Part shown: in pieces, positions 8,737 through 17,155 of the stretch
Position numbering within the stretch: the first letter of the stretch is position 1
Layout: each line of letters opens with the position of its first letter
The notes under the pieces: generated by a model
Seen by the model: only the letters and a program-made list of their open reading frames with translations
Told to the model about the DNA's origin: nothing
Databases searched by the model: none
Position numbers and translations under genes: made by a program
Source of the DNA: Lachnospiraceae bacterium
Lineage (GTDB): Bacteria; Bacillota; Clostridia; Lachnospirales; Lachnospiraceae
Direction of reading: 5' to 3'
NCBI GenBank assembly: GCA_014804695.1
Contig: JAAUZJ010000010.1
Span: 1-64,000 of the forward strand
DNA length: 64,000 nucleotides

Positions 8737-8765
8737 TTGCAACAAAAAATGCCTTATGCTATAAT
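8737..8765 (+). promoter_or_regulatory. Sigma-A type promoter for thrC
   Basis: TTGCAA (8737-8742), 17 bases, TATAAT (8760-8765), about 58 bases before the thrC start codon. No threonine T-box or attenuator is visible in the short leader. Confidence 0.75.
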
Positions 8766-8829
8766 GAGCGTTAGCGAGAAGAATAATATTGCTTATTTTT
8801 GCAGTTAAAGAAAGGCATGGTTAATCAAC

Positions 8830-10320
8830 ATGGATAAAGTATTATACAGCAGCACGAGAGATTGTTCTAAAAAGGTACAGGCTTCTCAGGCAATCCTACA
8901 GGGATTGTCTGAGGATGGCGGTTTATTTGTGCCTGACCATATTCCGGTGCTCGATAAGTCTTTAGCAGAACTTTCAGAGATGGAATATCAGGAAATAGCG
9001 TATGAAGTTATGAAGCTGTTTTTGACAGATTTTACCAAAGAAGAGCTTGAGGATTGTATACAAAAGGCATATGATTCTAAGTTTGACACCAAGTTAATTG
9101 CCCCGCTAAAAGCAGCTGAGGGTACATATTATCTTGAACTTTTTCATGGGGCAACGATCGCATTTAAGGATATGGCATTGTCCATACTTCCTCATCTTAT
9201 GATTACTTCGGCGAAGAAAAATAATGCCAAAGAACAGATTGTAATTTTAACAGCTACTTCCGGGGATACCGGAAAGGCCGCACTTGCAGGCTTTGCAGGA
9301 GTAGAGGGAACGAAGATCATTGTCTTTTACCCGAAAAACGGCGTGAGCCCGATTCAGGAAAAGCAGATGGTTACGCAAAAAGGCGACAACGCCTTTGTAG
9401 TAGGAATACATGGTAACTTTGATGATGCGCAGACCGGCGTTAAGAAACTTTTTGCAGATAAAAGTTTGGAAGCGCAGATGAAGGAGAGCGGACTTAGGTT
9501 TTCTTCCGCCAATTCAATTAATATCGGTCGTCTGGTTCCGCAGGTCGTGTATTATGTATATGCCTATGCGAAATTGTTAAAAGAGGGAAAAGTATCGGAC
9601 GGCGAGGAAATTAATGTGGTTGTTCCTACCGGAAACTTTGGCAATATTCTAGCGGCTTTTTATGCTAAAAATATGGGAGTGCCGATTGCAAAACTGATTT
9701 GTGCATCCAATGAAAATAAAGTACTGTACGACTTTTTCCGCACAGGAAGTTATGACCGCAACCGCGAGTTTGTGTTAACCAGTTCGCCTTCAATGGATAT
9801 ATTGATTTCAAGTAATTTAGAGCGCCTTATTTACCGCATTGCCGGAAATGATGCGAAGAAGAATTCAGAATTTATGACATCTCTGTCACAAAATGGTAAC
9901 TATGCTATTTCGCAGGAAATGAAAGCGCAGCTTGAAGATTTTTACGGAAACTATGCAAGTGAACAGGAGACTGCAGACAGGATAAAAGAGTTGTATGAAA
10001 AGACCGGCTATGTAATTGATACCCATACTGCCGTAGCGAGCGCCGTTTACCAGAAATATAAGGAAGAAACAGGCGACACAAGACTGACCGTAATTGCTTC
10101 AACCGCAAGTCCGTTTAAATTTACCAGAAGCGTTATGAATGCGGTAGATGCAAAGTACGACAGTATGACGGATTTTGAACTGGTTGACGAACTTTCCAAA
10201 ATAGCAAAAGTAACAGTTCCGAATGCGATTGAGGAAATCCGGACGGCACCGGTACTTCACGATACGGTTTGTGATAAGAGCGAGATGAAAGCGACCGTAG
10301 AGAAGATTTTAGGGCTATAA
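8830..10320 (+). CDS. thrC: Threonine synthase
   Basis: 496 residues, the long PLP-dependent form (yeast/E. coli-like N-terminal domain). It converts O-phosphohomoserine to threonine and phosphate in the cytoplasm. The N-terminus has the family signature YSSTRD and GLSEDGGLFVPD. The PLP Schiff-base lysine is K113 in HGATIAFKDMAL; TATSGDTGKAAL and VPTGNFGNILAAF are phosphate and cofactor contacts. AAAGAAAGG lies upstream and the gene has its own promoter. It is monocistronic here, with no hom or thrB next to it, and is followed by a hairpin that could end transcription (10323-10346). Confidence 0.95.
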   Translation: MDKVLYSSTRDCSKKVQASQAILQGLSEDGGLFVPDHIPVLDKSLAELSEMEYQEIAYEVMKLFLTDFTKEELEDCIQKAYDSKFDTKLIAPLKAAEGTYYLELFHGATIAFKDMALSILPHLMITSAKKNNAKEQIVILTATSGDTGKAALAGFAGVEGTKIIVFYPKNGVSPIQEKQMVTQKGDNAFVVGIHGNFDDAQTGVKKLFADKSLEAQMKESGLRFSSANSINIGRLVPQVVYYVYAYAKLLKEGKVSDGEEINVVVPTGNFGNILAAFYAKNMGVPIAKLICASNENKVLYDFFRTGSYDRNREFVLTSSPSMDILISSNLERLIYRIAGNDAKKNSEFMTSLSQNGNYAISQEMKAQLEDFYGNYASEQETADRIKELYEKTGYVIDTHTAVASAVYQKYKEETGDTRLTVIASTASPFKFTRSVMNAVDAKYDSMTDFELVDELSKIAKVTVPNAIEEIRTAPVLHDTVCDKSEMKATVEKILGL

Positions 10321-10322
10321 TA

Positions 10323-10377
10323 GGGTGAAAAATAAATTTTTCACCCGCGAGTTTGTGCTTACGCCCAAACATCGCAG
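10323..10377 (+). repeat. Short dispersed leader repeat, copy 1
   Basis: A perfect 11-bp hairpin GGGTGAAAAAT/ATTTTTCACCC (10323-10346) is followed by GCGAG (10347-10351) and GCCCAAACATCGCAG (10363-10377). The same three blocks recur at 54648-54752. The hairpin could end thrC transcription, but the conserved block after it and the position just before a start codon (10402) suggest a repeat family and not a simple terminator. Confidence 0.6.
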
Positions 10378-10401
10378 ATATTGGAAATATGGAGGATTAA
10401 T

Positions 10402-10737
10402 ATGTACAATTTGATTGACATTGTGTGTATAATGAGCGGCGGGTATCTTGCTTACAGCGCATTTTCCATGAAAAGCAAGGGAGAGATAATCGCTAATGTG
10501 GTGTTAAACAAGGCCGTAAACGAGAACTCGATCAAGGATAAAGAGGGATTTATAGATTATATATACGGTAAACTTTTATTGATTGGTATTATAATTATTC
10601 TTTCAGGCGTTGTTGATGTAATTAATTTGAATATGGGAGGAAGTTCGGTTGTAAGCATAATTGCTTTGATCGTTTTTGCAGTGTCGCTTGTTGCATATAG
10701 TAAGGTTACGAAGACGGCGTTGGATAAGTTTACATAA
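10402..10737 (+). CDS. Small unknown membrane protein
   Basis: 111 residues from ATG 10402, chosen because GGAGG at 10391-10395 lies six bases before it; the in-frame TTG at 10381 lies upstream of this site. Three hydrophobic segments are visible: about 2-20, 57-77 and 83-104. A polar stretch, including KAVNENSIKDKEGF, separates the first two. I do not recognise the family. It is downstream of the repeat at 10323-10377 and ends before a strong bidirectional terminator, so it may form its own small transcription unit or a tail of thrC. Confidence 0.65.
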   Translation: MYNLIDIVCIMSGGYLAYSAFSMKSKGEIIANVVLNKAVNENSIKDKEGFIDYIYGKLLLIGIIIILSGVVDVINLNMGGSSVVSIIALIVFAVSLVAYSKVTKTALDKFT

Positions 10738-10797
10738 TATTTCGCAACTTAGAGAAATAGAAATGTGATAGAATTATTTTAATTACTGAAAAATAAA

Positions 10798-10836
10798 GGC
10801 AGAGATAGGAATTCTAATATCTCTGCCTGTTTTATT
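10798..10836. terminator. Bidirectional intrinsic terminator
   Basis: GGCAGAGATA (10798-10807) pairs with TATCTCTGCC (10818-10827), with a T-rich run after it on the plus strand and an A-rich run before it. It can serve both the membrane-protein gene and the convergent citrate synthase gene. Confidence 0.85.
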
Positions 10837-10868
10837 TTATAGGAAATTACTCTGCCTAGCGACGATTT

Positions 10869-12233
10869 TTATCTGTCATTCATAGACACATAAACCCTAT
10901 CAACGCCAATCGGTTTATAAGCGGGACGAATGATCTTACCGTTATTGGCAAGTTCTTCCATCCTATGCGCGGACCATCCGGCAATTCTTGCAATCGCAAA
11001 AATAGGTGTATAAAGTTCCATAGGAAGATTAAGCATGTGATAAACAAATCCTGAGTAGAAGTCCACATTGATACTTACGCCCTTATACATTTGACGCTCT
11101 TTGGAAATAATTTCCGGAGCAAGTCTCTCTACAAGAGAGTAGAGCGCAAATTCATCCTGCAGACCTTTTTCCTCGGATAACCTTTTTACAAATGATTTAA
11201 AAATATTCGCTCTCGGATCGGAGGTAGAATATACCGCATGACCTACGCCGTAAATCAGTCCGGCATGGTCAAACGCCTCTTTGTGCAAAAGTTTTGTAAG
11301 ATAGTCGCCAACCTGTCCTTCATCGCTCCAATCGGAAACTTCTTTCTTCATATCCTCAAACATTTTTACAACTTTAATATTGGCGCCGCCATGTCTTGGC
11401 CCTTTAAGAGAGCCTATTGCCGCAGCAATCGTGGAATATGTATCAGTCAGTGAAGAGGTAACAACATGTGTTGTAAAAGTTGAATTGTTACCACCGCCAT
11501 GCTCCATATGCAGAATAAGCGCAATATCCAAAATTTTAGCTTCAAGCGGCGTATACTTACTGTCGGGACGCAGTATATGCAGAATATTTTCCGCTGTAGA
11601 CAAATCAGGCATAGGCTGGTGTATATACAGGCTCTTTCCATCGTGGTAGTGGCTGTATGCCTGATAACCATAGATAGAAAGCAGCGGAAAAAGACTGATA
11701 AGCTGCAAACATTGCCGCAGTACGTTAGGCAGTGAAGTATCGTCCGCCCTGTCATCATAAGAATAAAGTGTAAGTACGCTTCTTGCCAAAGTATTCATCA
11801 TATCATTGCTGGGCGCTTTCATGATAATATCCCGTACAAAACTGGTGGGAAGTGAACGGTAACCAGCAAGAAGAGACTTGAAAGATTCAAGTTCCTCCGA
11901 ATTAGGCAGTTTGTCAAAAAGTAATAAATATGTAGCTTCTTCGTATCCAAAATTACTGTCCTTTGCAAAACCGTTAACGAGGTCTTCGACATTGTATCCT
12001 CTGTAAAAAAGCTGTCCCGGGGTAGGAATCTGCACACCATCCACAATCTTGTTCGCACGCACGTCCGAAATATTGGTAAGTCCGGCTAAAACACCTTTTC
12101 CGTTTAAATCGCGCAGGCCGCGTTTGACATCATACTTGGTAAATAATTCAGTGTCTATAATGCCGGCATCTCTGCTCATGTTAGCAAGACGAACAATCTC
12201 CGGTGTGATTTCCGAATAGCTGTTTTGATCCAT
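10869..12233 (-). CDS. gltA: Citrate synthase
   Basis: 454 residues, slightly long for bacterial citrate synthases but typical of the Clostridial citrate/2-methylcitrate synthase group. It condenses oxaloacetate with acetyl-CoA. The catalytic residues are recognisable: H245 in HMEHGGGN, H332 in GVGHAVYSTSDPR and D391 in NVDFYSG. GSLKGPRHGGAN is the CoA/oxaloacetate region. AGGAGG-type sequence precedes ATG 12233. No aconitase or isocitrate dehydrogenase adjoins it, so here it probably supports glutamate synthesis through a partial cycle. A methylcitrate role is not excluded, but no prp genes are present. It diverges from deoC across 266 bases; a TATAAT-like box for the minus strand lies near 12328-12334. 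Confidence 0.92.
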   Translation of the reverse strand: MDQNSYSEITPEIVRLANMSRDAGIIDTELFTKYDVKRGLRDLNGKGVLAGLTNISDVRANKIVDGVQIPTPGQLFYRGYNVEDLVNGFAKDSNFGYEEATYLLLFDKLPNSEELESFKSLLAGYRSLPTSFVRDIIMKAPSNDMMNTLARSVLTLYSYDDRADDTSLPNVLRQCLQLISLFPLLSIYGYQAYSHYHDGKSLYIHQPMPDLSTAENILHILRPDSKYTPLEAKILDIALILHMEHGGGNNSTFTTHVVTSSLTDTYSTIAAAIGSLKGPRHGGANIKVVKMFEDMKKEVSDWSDEGQVGDYLTKLLHKEAFDHAGLIYGVGHAVYSTSDPRANIFKSFVKRLSEEKGLQDEFALYSLVERLAPEIISKERQMYKGVSINVDFYSGFVYHMLNLPMELYTPIFAIARIAGWSAHRMEELANNGKIIRPAYKPIGVDRVYVSMNDR

Positions 12234-12499
12234 GAAATAGGCCTCCTTTCAAATGCTGTTATATATTTAAAATCTGCATTTATCTGTATTTTAAAGAGTT
12301 TCCTGTGTAAAGGGTAACATAACAAATCTATTATATCACAAAAATAAATAAAATTTTTAACTTGTTTAAAAATTTTAGAAAGTTTTAACAAATTAAACAA
12401 TTCGCGCTTTGACTTGCGAAGGTGTGAAAAAGGTATTAAAATGTGAAAAAGATAGTAAATTTATAAATGTCTGACAGGACAGATAGGAAGGTTATAAAG

Positions 12500-13153
12500 A
12501 TGAATAAACAGGACATACTGAACCATATTGACCACACCCAGTTAAAGCCTTATGCGACATGGGATGATATTGTAAATTTGTGCGATGATGCGATTTTATA
12601 TAAGACCGCCTCTGTCTGTGTGCCGCCAAGTTATATCAAACGTATCCACGATACCTACGGAGATGAGGTAAATATCTGTACAGTTATCGGTTTTCCGCTT
12701 GGATACAGTATAACGGAGGCCAAAATTACCGAGACTGAGAAGGCAATAGAGGATGGTGCAAACGAGATTGATGTGGTGGTTAACATAAGTGATGTGAAAA
12801 ACGGGCTCTACGGCAAGGTGGAGGAAGAAATACGCGAAATTAAAAAGGCCTGCGGCACTCATATACTTAAAGTAATCATAGAAACCTGTTATTTAAATGA
12901 GGAAGAAAAGATTGCCATGTGTAAAGCCGTAACCAATGCAAAGGCGGATTATATCAAAACATCCACTGGCTTTGGAACAGGCGGCGCGACAATAGAAGAT
13001 ATCAGGCTTTTTAAGGAGCATATAGGTCCTGATGTAAAAATCAAGGCGGCCGGAGGTATTTCTACGCTTGAAGATGTGGAAGCGTTTCTTGGTGAGGGCT
13101 GTGACCGGATTGGAACCTCGAGGGCGGTGGAGCTGCTCAAAGGGGTTGAGTAG
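12500..13153 (+). CDS. deoC: Deoxyribose-phosphate aldolase
   Basis: 217 residues from ATG 12500, chosen over the in-frame ATG at 12467 because AGGAAGG (12485-12491) lies eight bases before it and the family begins at about HIDHTQLKP. A class I aldolase that cleaves 2-deoxyribose 5-phosphate to glyceraldehyde 3-phosphate and acetaldehyde. The Schiff-base lysine is K153 in DYIKTSTGFG. K182 in KIKAAGGI and D91 in NEIDVVVN are the partner residues. In many Firmicutes deoC sits with nucleoside phosphorylase genes; here it is alone. It is followed four bases after its stop by the palindromic element at 13157. Confidence 0.95.
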   Translation: MNKQDILNHIDHTQLKPYATWDDIVNLCDDAILYKTASVCVPPSYIKRIHDTYGDEVNICTVIGFPLGYSITEAKITETEKAIEDGANEIDVVVNISDVKNGLYGKVEEEIREIKKACGTHILKVIIETCYLNEEEKIAMCKAVTNAKADYIKTSTGFGTGGATIEDIRLFKEHIGPDVKIKAAGGISTLEDVEAFLGEGCDRIGTSRAVELLKGVE

Positions 13154-13156
13154 TTG

Positions 13157-13350
13157 ATTGCGAAATTCTGTTTTCAAGACGGCCGTTGTACAATATAGAC
13201 AAATCAACGCAGGGCACGCTTGCGCTGCATGTCGCTCGTAGCGGTACTAGGCTCGAAAAGACCTCGCCAAGTACCGACGGCTCCCTAGCACCCTGCTTTT
13301 GATTTGTCTATATTGCCCAACTAGGTTTTGAAAATAGTAGGTTTTGCAAT
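13157..13350 (+). repeat. Covarying palindromic element, copy 1
   Basis: A 194-base imperfect palindrome with ends ATTGCGAAA...GCAAT. The long outer stem pairs about 13188-13215 with 13290-13316. Inside is a conserved core: GGGCACGCT, then CGCTGCATGTCGCTCG, a stem formed by CGGTAC (13242-13247) with GTACCG (13271-13276), then CGGCTCCC and AGCACCC. The same core is found at 36196-36394 in reverse orientation, with different but still complementary stems. It encodes no protein. It lies between deoC and the aminopeptidase P gene and could fold in RNA or DNA. Confidence 0.8.
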
Positions 13351-13384
13351 TGTCTAGAAAAGCAAGAGGAGAATACCATAATAA

Positions 13385-15193
13385 ATGAAAGTAAGCGATA
13401 GAATCATACTACTGCAAGAGACTCTTAAAAATGAACATATAGATTATTACATGATTCCAACTTCGGATTTTCATAATTCGGAGTATGTAAGCGGTTATTT
13501 TAAGATCAGAGAGTATTTCTCAGGTTTTACAGGCTCTAACGGAACACTCGTAATCAGCCATGATCATGCAGGGCTTTGGACCGACGGCCGCTATTTTGTT
13601 CAGGCGCAGAAAGAGCTTGAGGGCAGTGGTATAGAGCTTTTTTGTATGTTTGAGAAAGGTGTTTTATCTATTAAGGAATATTTAGAGCAGAATATGGATG
13701 ATGGTGAAGTCCTCGGTTTCGACGGCAGGGTGGTTACAGCTTCTTATGCCTTAAATCTGGAAAAAGCGCTTTGTAATAAAAATATAAAGTTTAAGTACGA
13801 TATGGATATTGCAGGTGGTTTGTGGGAGAAAAGGCCTGCCATTCCTGCATCTCCGATCATGATACTGTCGGAAGAGATTTGCGGACAGAATGTGGGAGAA
13901 AAGCTTACGTTGATAAGAGAAGAAATGAAAAAGCATCAGTGCAGTGCGCATCTTCTCACTAAGCTGGATGATTTAATGTGGCTTTTTAATATCAGGGGAA
14001 AAGATATTGAATGTAATCCGGTGGCTTTTTCCTATGGTTATATTACGATGACGGACGCGTATCTCTTTGTACAAAAACAGGCAGTTTCGGATGATCTTAA
14101 GCAGTATGCTGACAAATGGAAGATTACGCTTAATGATTATGATGAAATAGAAGAATTTTTGGAGAATGTTACGGTGCAGGGCAGAATTCTTATGGATGAA
14201 AAATCTGTGAATTGCAGGCTGTATGGCATAGTAAAAGACAGTGCTAAAATCATCAATGCCCCAAATCCAAGCGAGAAGTTAAAAGCAATTAAGAATCCTG
14301 TAGAGTTAGAGCATATGGAGAAGGTGTATCTTAAAGACAGTGTGGCTGTTACCAGATTCATTTACTGGCTTAAGAAAAATATCGGTAAAACTCCGCTTAA
14401 TGAATATTCGGCGTCAATGCATATGGATGAACTTCGTAGAGAAATTGACGGTTTTTTGGATTTGTCTTTTCCTACCATAGGAGCCTATAAAGAAAATGCG
14501 GCAATGATGCACTATGAGGCAACTGAGGCTGTAAATAAGGAGTTAAAGCCCGAAGGAATGTTTTTGGTAGATTCCGGTGGACAGTATATGGGCGGTACAA
14601 CGGATGTAACAAGAACTATTGTGTTAGGAGAAATAAGCGATATTATAAAAAAGCATTTTACTGCGGTAGCAGTCGGAATGTTAAGATTAAGCGACGCTAA
14701 ATTTCTGTATGGATGTACCGGCAGGAATCTGGATATTCTTGCAAGAGGTCCTGTATGGGATATGGGCATTGATTATAAGTGCGGAACCGGACATGGAATC
14801 GGGTATATTTTGAACGTGCATGAGGGCCCGCAGAATATACGCTGGAGATACGCAGAGGATGCGAAGGAAGCTGTTATAGAGGAAGGAATGGTAATGTCCA
14901 ATGAGCCGGGCGTATATAAAGAGGGAAGTCATGGCATAAGAATAGAAAATGTTATTGTTGCGAAAAACAGTGAAAAAAATGACGACGGACAGTTTATGCA
15001 CTTTGACACCCTGACCTATGTACCTATCGATTTGGATGGGATTGATATATCTGTTATGCAGCCTAAGGATATAGAAAGGCTGAATGATTATCATAAGAAA
15101 GTTTATGATAAGGTAAGTTCTTACTTGAATGATGAGGAAAGGGATTGGCTTAGAGAGGTTACGAGAATGATTGGAGCTTCTGATAAGTTGTGA
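13385..15193 (+). CDS. Xaa-Pro aminopeptidase (aminopeptidase P, M24B)
   Basis: 602 residues, the long three-domain form (two creatinase-like N-terminal domains, the M24 catalytic domain and a C-terminal extension). It removes an N-terminal residue before proline from peptides in the cytoplasm. The dinuclear metal ligands are all visible: D396 (FLVDSGG), D407 (GTTDVTRT), H470 (GTGHGIGY), E507 (SNEPGVY) and E521 (RIENVIV). GAGGAG lies about 14 bases before ATG, which is rather far, but the N-terminus VSDRIILLQETLKNE fits the family. No partner genes; the downstream small coiled-coil gene may be co-transcribed. Confidence 0.93.
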   Translation: MKVSDRIILLQETLKNEHIDYYMIPTSDFHNSEYVSGYFKIREYFSGFTGSNGTLVISHDHAGLWTDGRYFVQAQKELEGSGIELFCMFEKGVLSIKEYLEQNMDDGEVLGFDGRVVTASYALNLEKALCNKNIKFKYDMDIAGGLWEKRPAIPASPIMILSEEICGQNVGEKLTLIREEMKKHQCSAHLLTKLDDLMWLFNIRGKDIECNPVAFSYGYITMTDAYLFVQKQAVSDDLKQYADKWKITLNDYDEIEEFLENVTVQGRILMDEKSVNCRLYGIVKDSAKIINAPNPSEKLKAIKNPVELEHMEKVYLKDSVAVTRFIYWLKKNIGKTPLNEYSASMHMDELRREIDGFLDLSFPTIGAYKENAAMMHYEATEAVNKELKPEGMFLVDSGGQYMGGTTDVTRTIVLGEISDIIKKHFTAVAVGMLRLSDAKFLYGCTGRNLDILARGPVWDMGIDYKCGTGHGIGYILNVHEGPQNIRWRYAEDAKEAVIEEGMVMSNEPGVYKEGSHGIRIENVIVAKNSEKNDDGQFMHFDTLTYVPIDLDGIDISVMQPKDIERLNDYHKKVYDKVSSYLNDEERDWLREVTRMIGASDKL

Positions 15194-15218
15194 TATACCT
15201 GCTTAAATAGGAGGCAAT

Positions 15219-15368
15219 ATGGATAGTGAAATCAAAGTTCTTCTCAATGCAATTATCGTAGAACTTGATAGAGTAGAACAAGGCATATATGGTAAACTTG
15301 ATGAAGTCAATAATAAATTGGATGCTGTGCAAAAAGACATCAACTTATTAAAGGCTCGTAATGATTGA
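15219..15368 (+). CDS. 49-residue coiled-coil peptide
   Basis: A short frame from ATG 15219 to TGA 15366-15368, preceded by AGGAGG four bases away, which strongly supports translation. The protein is one amphipathic helix: hydrophobic residues recur in heptads through VLLNAIIVEL, IYGKLDEVNNKLDAV and INLLK, with charged residues between. It resembles the C-terminal heptads of the larger protein at 42590-42940. Its function is unknown; a small oligomerising or anti-regulator role would be a guess. It lies 25 bases after the aminopeptidase P gene and 53 bases before a lipoprotein gene. Confidence 0.6.
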   Translation: MDSEIKVLLNAIIVELDRVEQGIYGKLDEVNNKLDAVQKDINLLKARND

Positions 15369-15421
15369 TAATATGATACAATATTCATGCTTTATAAAAG
15401 ACCGATCGAGGAGTAAATGAA

Positions 15422-15991
15422 ATGCGGAAAAAATGTATACCTGCGCTGATATGGGTATGTGTTCTGTTATCTGCTTGCGGGCAAAATGGGAATAGCAGTG
15501 GTAAAACTGTGATTAGCATAGCAAAAGCGGCAGAAGAGTATGAGGCGATGCCTTATGGTGAGTATAAGGAGCGAACAGGAAATGAAGCTGAGTTTTATCA
15601 TGGGGAGCGATTTATTGCAGATATTCCTGATTCTTCGCTTTGCGTAATATACATAGGAGAATATGACGAAGATGTAGCAGGGGCAGTATTATCGGATGAT
15701 GATATGCCGACTCGTATTCAAGGCACTCTTGGTATTTTAATGGATGGGATCAAAGAAGAAATGTCTATAATAGAATTGTGCGACGTACTGTCTGCGAATG
15801 GCGCGGCGGAAGCGACTTATGAATTGTTAGAGGGTGCTGGCACTGCCTACTATATAGGAAATAAGTATGTACAAATCCAATTTGACGCTGATAGAAATGG
15901 GGAATATGACAGGCAGTTGTTAATTTCCTTGGATGAATCCGTAGAGGAAACTGTTAATCCGGAAAGTGTTGCGTGGTTGGAAACTTTTTAG
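15422..15991 (+). CDS. Unknown lipoprotein
   Basis: 189 residues with a short lipoprotein signal: basic MRKK, a hydrophobic core and lipobox LSAC with the lipidated C19. The mature part is acidic (many Asp/Glu) and small, with a YIGEYDEDVAG segment and a C-terminal DADRNGEYDRQLLIS. I do not recognise a domain. GAGGAG eight bases before ATG supports the start. It sits between the coiled-coil peptide and the nitroreductase-like gene, 33 bases before the latter, so they are probably co-transcribed. Confidence 0.7.
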   Translation: MRKKCIPALIWVCVLLSACGQNGNSSGKTVISIAKAAEEYEAMPYGEYKERTGNEAEFYHGERFIADIPDSSLCVIYIGEYDEDVAGAVLSDDDMPTRIQGTLGILMDGIKEEMSIIELCDVLSANGAAEATYELLEGAGTAYYIGNKYVQIQFDADRNGEYDRQLLISLDESVEETVNPESVAWLETF

Positions 15992-16023
15992 CCTGATAAA
16001 TATTTAACGGAGGTAATGAAAAA

Positions 16024-16689
16024 ATGAATCTGACAGAAGCAATGAAAGAACGACACAGTGTACGACAGTATAAGAGTCAGCCGTTAAACACGGAGGCTGT
16101 TTCTGTAATGCAGGCCGAAATTGACGCCTGCAATCATGAGAGCGGTCTGCACATACAGCTTGTCACGGACGAGCCGAAAGCCTTTGACAGCTTTATGGCG
16201 CATTATGGGAAATTTAAAGGTGTAAGGAATTATATTGCATTGATTGGTAAAAAGGATTCTGAACTGGATGAGAAATGTGGCTATTACGGTGAGAGACTGG
16301 TCTTAAAGGCACAGCAGCTAGGTCTTAATACCTGCTGGGTGGCAATGACCTACAGCAAGGTAAAAACAGCATTTTCGATTGGCAGCGGCGAAAAACTGTG
16401 TGTTGTCATTGCGATTGGGTATGGCGAGACGCAGGGCGTTCCCCATAAAGCCAAAACAGTCGAGGAAGTGGCAAAGACAGACGGACAGATGCCTGACTGG
16501 TTCAGAAGCGGAATAGAAGCAGCACTGCTTGCACCTACGGCAATGAATCAGCAGAAATTTATGTTTATGTTGGATGGGAACAAGGTGACAGCGAAAGCGG
16601 GGAAAGGCTTTTACACAAAACTTGACCTTGGCATTGTCAAATACCATTTTGAGATCGGCGCCGGGAAAGATGTGTTCCAATGGGGATGA
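16024..16689 (+). CDS. Nitroreductase-family flavoprotein
   Basis: 221 residues of the Nitro_FMN_reductase fold. The N-terminal MKERHSVRQYKSQPL carries the FMN phosphate-binding Arg/Ser/Arg typical of the family, and GERLVLKAQQLGLNTCWVA is the conserved helix after the dimer interface. PTAMNQQKFMF near residue 175 is the second FMN contact (usually PSAxNxQPW). The order of these motifs suggests an internal tandem arrangement like the TM1586-type proteins. Substrate unknown: quinone, nitro-compound or flavin reduction are family roles. GGAGG 11 bases upstream of ATG. Confidence 0.82.
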   Translation: MNLTEAMKERHSVRQYKSQPLNTEAVSVMQAEIDACNHESGLHIQLVTDEPKAFDSFMAHYGKFKGVRNYIALIGKKDSELDEKCGYYGERLVLKAQQLGLNTCWVAMTYSKVKTAFSIGSGEKLCVVIAIGYGETQGVPHKAKTVEEVAKTDGQMPDWFRSGIEAALLAPTAMNQQKFMFMLDGNKVTAKAGKGFYTKLDLGIVKYHFEIGAGKDVFQWG

Positions 16690-16815
16690 AATAGAGTAAC
16701 TGGAAAGAATTTTTTTATCGCTACCAACAATTCTTAGAGTATGATATAATAAAATTTAATCATTAACTCGGCATCTTGCCATTATCTAAAAGCTTATATA
16801 AGAAATTGAGGTCTT

Positions 16816-17148
16816 ATGAAATTTTATAAAAATCTGTACGTCGGAGATACTATTAAAAAACCGAATAAGATAAAGCGAAGACTTAAGAACCATGCAAAGC
16901 AGTTGAAAATTTACGTCATAATCCTTTCGAGGGGCGCTGACCAGCTTGAAATCTGTCACAGTATACTGCTTGGACAACCCTTTTATAAAAAGAAGGAAAA
17001 CAGACCATTTGTTATCGGAATTGCAGGGGATTATGATGAAGCGGTTGAGATTGTCTGCCGCATTGCCTCAGAAGCGGTAGAGAAAAACGGCAATGCCGAT
17101 TTAAAACGATATTTGTTTCCCGAATCCCAGACTGCAGGAAAGGCATGA
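16816..17148 (+). CDS. Unknown basic protein
   Basis: 110 residues, starting with a strongly basic region (about 14-30, IKKPNKIKRRLKNHAK) followed by a hydrophobic strand (IYVIIL) and an alternating alpha/beta pattern, including FVIGIAGDYDEAVEIVCRI. It has no signal peptide. This family is common in Lachnospiraceae immediately before DUF2953 genes, in my recollection, but it has no name I can assign. GAGG four bases before ATG and a clear 7-base gap to the next gene indicate an operon with DUF2953 and gerW. Confidence 0.65.
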   Translation: MKFYKNLYVGDTIKKPNKIKRRLKNHAKQLKIYVIILSRGADQLEICHSILLGQPFYKKKENRPFVIGIAGDYDEAVEIVCRIASEAVEKNGNADLKRYLFPESQTAGKA

Positions 17149-17155
17149 TTATTAG

